Origin: CAYQZD01 sp964421875 | Lineage (GTDB): Bacteria; Electryoneota; Tariuqbacteria; Tariuqbacterales; Tariuqbacteraceae | Assembly: GCA_964421875.1 (NCBI GenBank) | Contig: CAYQZD010000004.1 | Coordinates: 6,754 to 70,753, forward strand | DNA length: 64,000 nucleotides | Direction of reading: 5' to 3' | Shown here: in pieces, positions 17,204 to 24,446 of the stretch | How positions within the stretch are numbered: position 1 is the first letter of the stretch | Layout: each line of letters opens with the position of its first letter | Notes under the pieces: generated by a model | What the model was told of the DNA's origin: nothing | Databases searched by the model: none | The model's input: only the letters and a program-made list of their open reading frames with translations | Translations under genes and position numbers: made by a program

Positions 17204-17603
17204 TAGAATATGGTTGGTTCATCCGGAAAATGGGTAGTTCAAATAACTCAAAGATAAACAGGTAGATGATGTATTTTTAAAATGAACTGATATGATTTGC
17301 ATTTTATATTTATTTTACATATATTTTTTCATACTTTATCTGTTGAATACTAGTACTTAAAATTCAATAACATAGCTACATGTTAGAGTATGTTAGTTGT
17401 ATAAACAGAAAAATGTACCCGGGCCAAATCTGTTAATAATTTCATCAATTCCATGTGTTTAGCTAAATTACGAAGATTACCTTTTTCCTTGATGAAATAA
17501 TTTATAATCTTGTGTCAAAACGAAAAATATTGGAACATCCCATGCATATAGTTGCAACCATTTCCGAATTGTCTAAGTAAAATAAATTGGGAGGTATACC
17601 GCC
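17204..17603. other. AT-rich leader region of the peptidase cassette
   Basis: About 400 bases much richer in A and T than the preceding genes; the base composition changes abruptly just after the transporter stop codon. No gene, tRNA or clear direct repeat is visible. A good Shine-Dalgarno (GGGAGG) stands at its right end before the ATG at 17604. No promoter is convincing. Confidence 0.5.
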
Positions 17604-18224
17604 ATGGCTGATTCTGGAAAAATAATTGAAGCATTAATCCAAATTCTAGCATTGGCCGGAATTGGTTTATTTGGTAAAGCTCTGTGCCATTTTTGTACTT
17701 ATATGAAGGATCTGAATAGACTAAAAAAATTGATCATAGAGAGTAGGCCAATTCCACCAGGTCTTTGGCAAAGAATGAGGAAGCGTGAAGGATTTAGACG
17801 AGATGAACATATAACAGGCCATTATCTGATAATAGCTTCAATGATTTACCTGTTAAAACTAGTCGTTGGAACTAATGAGTTGGGATTAAACTTCTTCACA
17901 ATATCGATCGATAATAATAATACAAGAACTCTGATAATAACAATCATCATACTTCTTGGCTTAATCCTTGGTTATATTGTTGTTCGTTTAGGTAACATCG
18001 ATGCACATGGTACAAAAGAAAAAATAGTATCAAAAAAGCAATTTATTAGTAATAAGGATGTTGCGGAAAGTAAGAAAACCTATAAGCCAATATCTAAATC
18101 TAATAAAATCAGCTTCATTCCATTCTCAATCTTTCATGTAGTAAACACAATTGGGGTCGCTTCACTTAGCGTATCTTATTATATAGCTGATAATTTATTA
18201 AAGTTTTCAATACCCGGAGGTTGA
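17604..18224 (+). CDS. Unknown four-helix membrane protein
   Basis: A 206-residue protein I do not recognise. Four hydrophobic segments are visible (about residues 9-30, 73-90, 109-128 and 171-195), with a basic, hydrophilic loop of about 40 residues between the third and fourth. GGGAGG precedes the ATG at good spacing. Codon use is strongly AT-biased, unlike the transporter before it, and the same bias continues through the next two genes, so the three probably arrived together. The next gene starts one base after its stop codon. Confidence 0.7.
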   Translation: MADSGKIIEALIQILALAGIGLFGKALCHFCTYMKDLNRLKKLIIESRPIPPGLWQRMRKREGFRRDEHITGHYLIIASMIYLLKLVVGTNELGLNFFTISIDNNNTRTLIITIIILLGLILGYIVVRLGNIDAHGTKEKIVSKKQFISNKDVAESKKTYKPISKSNKISFIPFSIFHVVNTIGVASLSVSYYIADNLLKFSIPGG

Positions 18225-18225
18225 A

Positions 18226-18528
18226 ATGTTGACTCCCCTGTTATTTTTTGCCTTGCTTGGCATAATAATTGTTGTTTTCAGTATTCTTATAGACTTAGCT
18301 TTCAAAAAGTCTTTTGCAGCTAGGAAAAGGTTCCTTGTAGGAATACTACGAAAAAAAGCCTCAAAACTCACACCAGACAAGTATGCACTTACCTATTTTG
18401 CGCCAAAAATTGACAAGAGTGATTCTCCAGAAGACGGAATAGTAAAAAGTATTTCAAAAGATAATTTAGGGTTAGTGCAAGAGGAATTCATAAAGATCTT
18501 TATAAAAAACCTGAAGAGTAAAAACTAG
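18226..18528 (+). CDS. Unknown small single-span membrane protein
   Basis: A 100-residue protein with one N-terminal hydrophobic segment (residues 4-25), then a Lys/Arg-rich stretch (KKSFAARKRFLVG) and a charged soluble tail. CCCGGAGG stands five bases before the ATG, partly inside the end of the preceding gene, so the two are likely translated together. No family recognised. The positive-inside rule suggests that the tail is cytoplasmic, where the metallopeptidase encoded next would also be. Confidence 0.65.
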   Translation: MLTPLLFFALLGIIIVVFSILIDLAFKKSFAARKRFLVGILRKKASKLTPDKYALTYFAPKIDKSDSPEDGIVKSISKDNLGLVQEEFIKIFIKNLKSKN

Positions 18529-18557
18529 GTTTATTAAAAAAAGCAAGAGTACATACT

Positions 18558-19307
18558 ATGTCTGATTTAAGTAATCCCCGTTATCAATTTTTATCTGGAA
18601 CATATGATTTAATAATATCAGAATCTTTAATTCATCGTGTCGATATGTTTCCATTTCCTAAGTTTCACGAAAATCAAATATCTGAAGAGGAGTTAGGGGA
18701 ACTAGCAGATAGATTATCTGGAACGATTGAATATTCCAGTAATTTGCCTGATGATATATACAGTTCAATCACACATGTGGATGGCCAAGCCAACATTGTG
18801 ATTAATATAAATCATGGACCAGCAGTAATCTGGTTTTTATTAGGTCATGAAATCGGACATCTTTGGCTGCACCCCAGACTAGATCTATTTGATGTGGTAG
18901 AGTTTAGCGATATTAAATCCAGGGCATTAATACCTGAAATTAAAAAGAATGGGGAGAATTGGGATTACATACCATATAAGGTCTTAGAAGATGAAGCTAA
19001 CTATTTCTCAATATGCACTTTTGTCCCCTTAAGTAAAATGGTTGAATGGTATCGTAAAGGTTCATTATGCACATCTTTTCTATCGCAGTGGGTTTTAAAA
19101 TGTCTAATGGATTCGGGGAAAATTTCTAAGGAACATGATGATGGTTCTGAACGAACACCATCTAGAAGACTTGTCCAAAGGATGCGCGGCATAATGCGCA
19201 GTTTTAAGTTACGCCTTGAAATAAATAAATTGATATTTGCGGATAGTAATGAAATGCCTAAATGGGACGATTCATTTCTTGAAGACAATTTTGTAGGTAG
19301 GGAATGA
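18558..19307 (+). CDS. ImmA/IrrE-type (M78-like) zinc metallopeptidase
   Basis: A 249-residue protein with the zinc motif HEIGH (His97, Glu98, His101) inside FLLGHEIGHLWLHPR and a downstream EDEANYFS (Glu144 or Glu146 as third ligand) followed by FVPLSKM. This matches the ImmA/IrrE (DUF955, M78) pattern of HExxH...EAN.FA...P. Characterised members cut transcriptional repressors of mobile elements or stress regulons, and some act in defence or toxin-antitoxin loci. No helix-turn-helix partner is adjacent; instead it follows two membrane proteins in an AT-rich cassette. No strong Shine-Dalgarno is visible. The target is unknown; one of the two membrane proteins is the obvious candidate (inference). 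Confidence 0.82.
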   Translation: MSDLSNPRYQFLSGTYDLIISESLIHRVDMFPFPKFHENQISEEELGELADRLSGTIEYSSNLPDDIYSSITHVDGQANIVININHGPAVIWFLLGHEIGHLWLHPRLDLFDVVEFSDIKSRALIPEIKKNGENWDYIPYKVLEDEANYFSICTFVPLSKMVEWYRKGSLCTSFLSQWVLKCLMDSGKISKEHDDGSERTPSRRLVQRMRGIMRSFKLRLEINKLIFADSNEMPKWDDSFLEDNFVGRE

Positions 19308-19340
19308 TTATACAAATCTATTATTAGAATAAGGTTTAGA

Positions 19341-19370
19341 AAATCCCCCATTGATTATGGAGGATTTTTT
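19341..19370 (+). terminator. Terminator closing the peptidase cassette
   Basis: Arms AAATCCCCCA and TGGAGGATTT (one mismatch) around a seven-base loop, followed by T residues. It lies between converging genes and could also serve the anti-sigma gene. Confidence 0.75.
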
Positions 19371-19424
19371 ATTTTAAACAGACTTCGGAGTGGATTTTTC
19401 TTCTTCCCCTATTGTGATTGGTAA

Positions 19425-19826
19425 TCAATCCACCTTCACCATACCCAAATCGACAGGCCCACAGAATGAGGATTCGGCGAGGGAGATTTTAGGGAGCGCC
19501 GGAGTGAAATTCTGCGGTATAACGGAGGGGGGGCTTTTCTGCGTTATGTTCGAAGCCGCGAATCCGGCGAGGAATCCTGCGACGAAGACCGCGGCAACTT
19601 TCAATATAATCAGCCTGGGGCTTGTTTTCGATCCCGGCAGGGGTATGGGAGGAGCGATACTCTTCATTTCCGCGCCGCCGATGGTTTCAAGGTCGGATTC
19701 AATCCGCGCCAGTTTTTCCCGGCACTGAGCGCATTCGGTTAGATGCCTGTCGATTTCCATCCCTTCTTCAACTTCACATAATTTCAACGCTGATCGAATC
19801 AGGGCGCTATCGTCAAGGTGCTTCAT
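19425..19826 (-). CDS. Anti-sigma factor with zinc-binding motif and one membrane span
   Basis: A 133-residue protein with the HxxxCxxC motif of zinc-binding anti-sigma domains (His28, Cys32, Cys35 in RHLTECAQC), then a Pro-rich linker, one hydrophobic span (about 71-92) and a 40-residue extracytoplasmic tail. Its start overlaps the stop codon of the sigma factor gene by four bases, so the two are translationally coupled, as is common for an ECF sigma factor and its regulator. It should hold the sigma factor at the membrane until a signal is sensed; the signal is unknown. The extracytoplasmic tail contains one Cys. Confidence 0.85.
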   Translation of the reverse strand: MKHLDDSALIRSALKLCEVEEGMEIDRHLTECAQCREKLARIESDLETIGGAEMKSIAPPIPLPGSKTSPRLIILKVAAVFVAGFLAGFAASNITQKSPPSVIPQNFTPALPKISLAESSFCGPVDLGMVKVD

Positions 19827-20359
19827 TTCAACACTCCGTTTCTCTTAAGTTCCTCGCGGCAGGCTTTGACCGCGTAAAATAAGCGCGATTTGACAGTTCC
19901 CAGGGGGACGCCGGTGATTTGGGCGATTTCGCGGTAATCGCGCCCTCCGTAGAAGCGGAGGACGAGGATATCCCGGTGTTCATTCGTGAGCGTGTTAACC
20001 GCTTTCACAATCAGACTATCCCTTTCCTGTAACAGAATATCCTCCAAGGGCGAGGGGGCATTGTCGCTGTAGTCCTCCCCCTCGAGGCCGGGATTTCGCA
20101 TTTGCCGCTTCCTTTCCTTCAGCGCCAGTCGGTAAGCGATGGTGAAAAGGTACGATTTCAGTTCACCCCGCCGGTGCTTGATTTCGCCCTTGAAGAGACG
20201 GATGAAGGCTTCCTGGGTGATATCGCGAGCGGAATCCGCCGACCCGGTGATGAGCGCCATCGACTTCGAGAGGGACTCGGCGAATTTCTCCACCAGCGTC
20301 TGCCAGGCGGCTTCACTCCCCGCTTTGGCTGTATTCAGACACTCCCAGTCGGATATCAT
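19823..20359 (-). CDS. ECF-type RNA polymerase sigma factor
   Basis: A 178-residue sigma-70-family protein with region 2 (ARDITQEAFIRLFKGE, then SYLFTIAYRLALKERKR) and region 4 (LTNEHRDILVLRFYGG, then YREIAQITGVPLGTVKSRL). I set the start at the ATG at 20359, which overlaps the preceding stop as ATGA and has GGAG nine bases upstream. A longer open frame reaching to 20611 runs antiparallel in sense to nothing but overlaps the preceding gene and adds residues without similarity to sigma factors. It would direct a small regulon under control of the anti-sigma factor encoded immediately after it. Confidence 0.93.
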   Translation of the reverse strand: MISDWECLNTAKAGSEAAWQTLVEKFAESLSKSMALITGSADSARDITQEAFIRLFKGEIKHRRGELKSYLFTIAYRLALKERKRQMRNPGLEGEDYSDNAPSPLEDILLQERDSLIVKAVNTLTNEHRDILVLRFYGGRDYREIAQITGVPLGTVKSRLFYAVKACREELKRNGVLK

Positions 20360-21633
20360 TCCAGATAGCTCCGGTTTCGACACCATTCTTTTATTTCGGG
20401 GAAGGCGGCGTAACCGCTCCAGAATTGTCCCATATAGTCTTTTATGTTCTGTTTCAAGAGCGCTTCGAGGTGTTCTTGGTACCAGTGAAACAGCTTCAAA
20501 ACGTTTTTGCTCGCAGGCTCCTGCGATTCCAGTAAAGCCGCTATGGTGGCGGCGTAGTTCACCGCCAGGTTCCTGCCGACCGAACCCTCCTTGGCGTGAC
20601 GCAGGTTCCATCCATCCATTCCGGCGGTGCGGAAGTCCTGAAGCAGTACGCGTACGGCTTCACGGTAATAATCCTGACGCGGCTTACCGGGCGGCGCCGC
20701 CAGGGTTACCAGCCCCAGGTTGACTCCTTTTTCCCGGTATTCATCGACCACCCTGGTAGAGTACATTGTGGAGGCGAGGTAAACCGGACGGCTCTCGCGG
20801 GCGGCGGCTTCAATCAGCCTCACAATCAAGGTGTCGCCGTACAGTCCGGCAGCGGGTATAAGTTTTTTCCCCTCCTTATACTCCTTTTTTACCGTTTCGC
20901 GCAGTTCGGCGAGCTTGCTTTCGGTGATGAAGGCGGGAACCCCTTGTTCAATCATCAAAGCGGGATACCAGTCGGTGTTGAGCAGGGAACGGTTGACGAT
21001 TCGGATTTCCGGTCTGATGTTCAATATCCGGGTCAGCATCCAGCCGGGATAGGTGTCCATATCCCCGTTGGTGATAAGTATAGCGTTTTTTTCCATCAAT
21101 GCAAACATATTGTAGGAATAATCCATCACCGCGTCGTTGACCGCGCCGTTGTCAAGCAGCCGTTTTAAAGCGAGGTCCATCTTTTCGAATTCCTTCTGGT
21201 TCATATAGTTGCCCACTAAAGCGAACCAGGGGTCCATATATTCCGGGTCGAGTTCAGCGGCTCGCTCCAGCAGCCGGATACCCTCCAGGTTGTTGTCCAT
21301 CCCGTGTTTCAGCAGTCCCGCCAGGTAGAGGATGGTGGGATTCGCCGGGTATTTTTTCAGCCCCTTCGCCAGCATTGGCTCATACTGCTTGTCCCCAGCG
21401 TAGCGGGCGGCGTACATCCAGTTGGCGTAGGCGTCTTCGGAGGGGTAAGCATGATAGTAGTCTTTCCAAAGGCCGGCTAATTTTTCATAGGTTTCCCGTT
21501 CATAAACGATTTGGCGTTTGCTCACGATTTTTTCGGGTCTGACCACCTGGTCTGCGCTTTGCCGGCAGCTTATGATGAAGAATGCCGCCGTTAGGAAAGC
21601 GATTGCCGCGGTTTTTGGGGTTATAAGTCTCAT
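20356..21633 (-). CDS. TPR-containing lipoprotein with a DUF2723-like tail, coupled to the sigma factor
   Basis: A 425-residue protein when started at the ATG at 21633, which has GAGGAATCC upstream; an earlier in-frame start adds 37 residues before the signal. The leader ends FFIISC (Cys23), a lipobox. Residues about 65-185 contain TPR-like helices (AYANWMYAARYAGDK, PTILYLAGLLKHGMD, PEYMDPWFALVGNYM). The following segment, ILITNGDMDTYPGWML...VNRSLLNTDWYPA, closely resembles the C-terminal part of DUF2723 membrane glycosyltransferase-like proteins, here without their membrane domain. Its stop overlaps the sigma factor start by four bases. It may be a sensor or target of the sigma/anti-sigma pair (inference from coupling). 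Confidence 0.78.
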   Translation of the reverse strand: MRLITPKTAAIAFLTAAFFIISCRQSADQVVRPEKIVSKRQIVYERETYEKLAGLWKDYYHAYPSEDAYANWMYAARYAGDKQYEPMLAKGLKKYPANPTILYLAGLLKHGMDNNLEGIRLLERAAELDPEYMDPWFALVGNYMNQKEFEKMDLALKRLLDNGAVNDAVMDYSYNMFALMEKNAILITNGDMDTYPGWMLTRILNIRPEIRIVNRSLLNTDWYPALMIEQGVPAFITESKLAELRETVKKEYKEGKKLIPAAGLYGDTLIVRLIEAAARESRPVYLASTMYSTRVVDEYREKGVNLGLVTLAAPPGKPRQDYYREAVRVLLQDFRTAGMDGWNLRHAKEGSVGRNLAVNYAATIAALLESQEPASKNVLKLFHWYQEHLEALLKQNIKDYMGQFWSGYAAFPEIKEWCRNRSYLE

Positions 21634-21955
21634 TTTGGGATTCCTCGATATTATTCGGTAATTGTAACTATATATATAATCCTCGAGGTGGTTGATTTGT
21701 TCAATGGAAAATGTGTTTGAATCACGAGAAGAGACTCGAATCACGAAAGATACGAAGAGATGCGAAGGCGGACTTAACTGGCTCGCCTTTTGTTCTTATT
21801 CCCTTGACTTTTAGGGAAATTATGGATATAATAGACAAGAGGTTCGACTACGATCAATTCGAAATGATCTTCCGCAAGTAATCAGTTTTCTGTTCATTTG
21901 TCCGCAATAAAGCATCATTAGCCGCACTTTCAAACTCAATTAGGAGGACCGGGAA
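21634..21955. other. Divergent intergenic region
   Basis: It separates the sigma factor operon (minus) from the interrupted sorted-protein gene (plus). It contains the plus-strand promoter at 21804-21832 and an AGGAGG ribosome-binding site. TATATA stretches near 21670 could form a minus-strand -10 region, but I find no convincing -35. Tandem-like motifs (AATCACGA) occur around 21719-21755. Confidence 0.6.
21804..21832 (+). promoter_or_regulatory. Strong sigma-70 promoter
   Basis: TTGACT, 17-base spacer, consensus TATAAT. It predicts a 5' leader of about 116 bases before the ATG at 21956. Confidence 0.75.
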
Positions 21956-23812
21956 ATGAAAGGGCTGTTTCTGTATATTTTTCTGTTCTCGGCATACGCC
22001 GCAGCCGCTTTGGCGCAAGCGCCGGATACCCTGTGGACCTGAACATATGGCTGGAACTATGATGAGAGAGCCTATGCTGTACAACAGACCAGCGACGGCG
22101 GGTTTATAATCACAGGCAGAACCGAATACTATGGGCGTTATTTTGATGTCTATTTAATTAAAACCGACAGGCAGGGGAATGAGCTATGGTATCAAGTAAT
22201 AGGTGGAGGAAATGTAGATTGTGGCAGAAGCGTTCAACAAACATCGGACGGCGGGTATGTCATAGCGGGATATACCCATTCTTTTGGCGCTGGATATATT
22301 GATGTCTATTTAATCAAAACCAACAGTTTCGGTGATACGACTTGGACTAAAACCTTTGGCGGAAGCGATGAAGATGGCGGTTACAGCGTTCAGCAGACCA
22401 GCGACGGCGGATTTGCAATCGCAGGATATACCTATTCTTTAAGCGCAGCCGGTGGGACTGATGTTTATTTAATAAAGACCGACGCGCAAGGGAATCAATT
22501 ATGGTATCGAACCTTCGGAGGCAGCCATAACGACAAAGCCTACAATATTCAGTTGACCTTTGACGGCGGATTTATAATCGCTGGCAAGACAGTTTCCTTT
22601 GGCGCTGGTAATGGAGTCTATTTAATCAAGACCGACGCGCAGGGGAATGAACAATGGAGTCGAACCTACGGTGAAGCCTTATCGGTAGATGAAGGTTGGT
22701 GGGTTCAGCAGACCAGCGATAGCGGATATATTATTACGGGAGGAACCAGAATAGGCACTTCACCTGATTATAACCTTTACTTAGTAAGGACTGATGCGCA
22801 GGGGAATGAACAATGGAGTCGAGTCTTCGGTGGGAATGAACTTGAAAATGGCAGGAGCGTTCAGCAGACCGATGACGGGGGATTCCTAATCGTAGGGTAC
22901 ACCACTTCTTACGGCGGAGGTGAGTCTGATGTCTATTTGATTAAAACCGATAATTACGGCAATACTTCCTGGACTAAAACAATCGGCGGAATTGGTCACG
23001 ATAGTGGTCAAGGCCTTGAGAAGACCAGCGACGGCGGATTTGCAATCGCCGGATTAACCAGTTCTTATGGCGCAGGTGGGTATGATGTCTATTTAATCAG
23101 GCTGGCGTCTTTAAAATTGACGCTGTCTTCACGAACAAATCCCGTTCAAATCCTCTCCGGCGGAGGCAGTTTCAATTTTGAGGCGGAGATTATTAATTAC
23201 ACCTATAATCCAATCACCTTCGACGCCTGGACCGAAGTTGTTCTTCCCGATGGAAATACTTACGGGCCGCTCCTTATGCGCGAAAATCTCTCAATTCAAG
23301 GCCGACAGACAATCATGCGCGCCAGGATAGTCCAGAATGTCCCCGGATATGCGCCGCCGGGAAATTACCGCTATGTCGGTAAAGTCAGAATTAATCCGGA
23401 TTCAGTTATTTCTTCGGATTCCTTCCATCTCGTCAAACTTCCCGGTGAGAATTCGCCCGGGCATAATCAGGATTGGGATGTTTACGGCTGGTTCGACGAG
23501 GGTGAATCACAATTCAGCATACTTAAGGACAATGGTCGCAGAGTGCGGGGACTCTGCGACACATTCAGCGCTTCGCCTAATCCTTTCAACCAGCGTTCGC
23601 TGGTCTCATTCAGCCTCAAGCGCGAAGGGTTAATCCGTTTGGCGGTGTATGATGTGTCGGGGCGGGAAGTCGCGGCGCTGGCGGAAGGCTGGTATCCGGC
23701 GGGGCATCATTCGATGCTTTTCGATGCCTCCGGCATGGCCAGTGGCGTTTATTTCGCGCGGCTGGAGGCGGGGGATTTTTCACAGGCAAGGAAATTGCTG
23801 CTGGTGAAGTAG
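21956..23812 (+). pseudogene. Secreted repeat protein with sorting tail, interrupted by TGA at codon 29
   Basis: The gene has a promoter, AGGAGG nine bases before the ATG, a signal peptide ending ALAQA and then, at 22040-22042, an in-frame TGA. The frame continues unbroken to 23812 (618 codons). After the stop come about six repeats of some 60 residues of the type W(S/T)(R/K)TFGG...SVQQTSDGGFIIAGYT...DVYLIKTD, probably beta-propeller blades. In the other repeats the residue at the stop is Arg or Lys, so CGA to TGA is the simplest explanation. Then follow an Ig-like module (from LTLSSRTNPVQI) and a type IX sorting tail (ASPNPFNQRS...ARKLLLVK). A reinitiated product from a TTG at 22553 would lack a signal peptide. 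Sequencing error remains possible. Confidence 0.8.
23535..23562. repeat. 28-bp hairpin repeat inside a coding sequence
   Basis: Inverted repeat GTCGCAGAGT...ACTCTGCGAC around GCGGGG, identical over 28 bases to intergenic 63775-63802. In the protein it encodes part of GRRVRGLCDT just before the sorting tail, where related proteins show only a variable linker. Confidence 0.9.
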
Positions 23813-23927
23813 CTGCAAGCTCTTAGCTGCTAGCTGCAAGATGCAAGCGGGCAGGGCGGTTCGGTGAATGACCCGCCTTATACATTCCCACGCTGGAGCA
23901 TGGGAACGAGAAGAGCAATCCCCTACC
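23813..23927. repeat. Short intergenic repeats
   Basis: Contains AGCTGC/GCTGCAAG direct repeats, a diverged GGCGGGTC-type hairpin (23853-23877) and a CATTCCCACGCTGG-AGCATGGGAACG hairpin. Confidence 0.5.
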
Positions 23928-24386
23928 CTATTTACATTCATGCATATTGTATTCCCAGAGGACATTTACTATTAACCATCTGCCGTCGCATTTGGCTAAA
24001 TGCAGGTAATCCACGCACTCCCGGGTAACGGCTTTAACACTGGCGGTGTTGCGGTTGACGTCCAGGATAATGACCTTGTTCTTCCGCTTTTCCCCATTCT
24101 GTAGTTTGCCGTATCCCGCTTCAGTGTATTCCACCAGATTGGAGGCGGAAAGATGCCTGAGGACGGTTCTGCCGGTTTTAAAATCCCGGTCCACCGCCCT
24201 TTCCGCCAGGTCAGGGTGAAGGCTTCTTTTCACTCTGTCGGAATCCCCTTCGTACCACCCTTCGATATAGTCCAGTGTGGTTTTTTCGATGTCCGCTTTC
24301 TCCTTAGCAATGTTCAGGTTTTCATCCGCATAAACAGTACCGGAGATAATGAACAATACAACCATCGGGAAGATTAATTTTCTCAT
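23928..24386 (-). CDS. Exported NTF2-like protein (lumazine-binding-like)
   Basis: A 152-residue protein with a signal peptide (residues 4-20, ending VYADE). The mature part has the layout of the SnoaL/NTF2-like cone fold: a helix with IEKTTLDYIEGWYEGDSDRVKRSLHPDLAERAV, then strands ending VDYLHLAKCDGRWLIVNVLWEY. This matches the putative lumazine-binding (Lumazine_bd_2) group, often exported proteins of unknown ligand. AGGAGAAA precedes the start. It lies 60 bases downstream of the last FtsX permease, so it may be the terminal gene of that region. Function unknown. Confidence 0.8.
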   Translation of the reverse strand: MRKLIFPMVVLFIISGTVYADENLNIAKEKADIEKTTLDYIEGWYEGDSDRVKRSLHPDLAERAVDRDFKTGRTVLRHLSASNLVEYTEAGYGKLQNGEKRKNKVIILDVNRNTASVKAVTRECVDYLHLAKCDGRWLIVNVLWEYNMHECK

Positions 24387-24446
24387 AGTATTTTCTCCTG
24401 CATAGGTGAGCAGTGTTTATAGCTATCAGATATTCTGTTAGATTAT

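Noticed and set aside
20360..20611. Longer N-terminus for the ECF sigma factor
   Set aside because: It overlaps the upstream lipoprotein gene entirely, and the ATGA-coupled ATG at 20359 has a ribosome-binding site and matches the normal sigma factor length.
22040..22042. TGA as selenocysteine or a reassigned codon
   Set aside because: The aligned repeats have Arg/Lys here, no Sec-type context is evident and TGA ends many other genes in the window.
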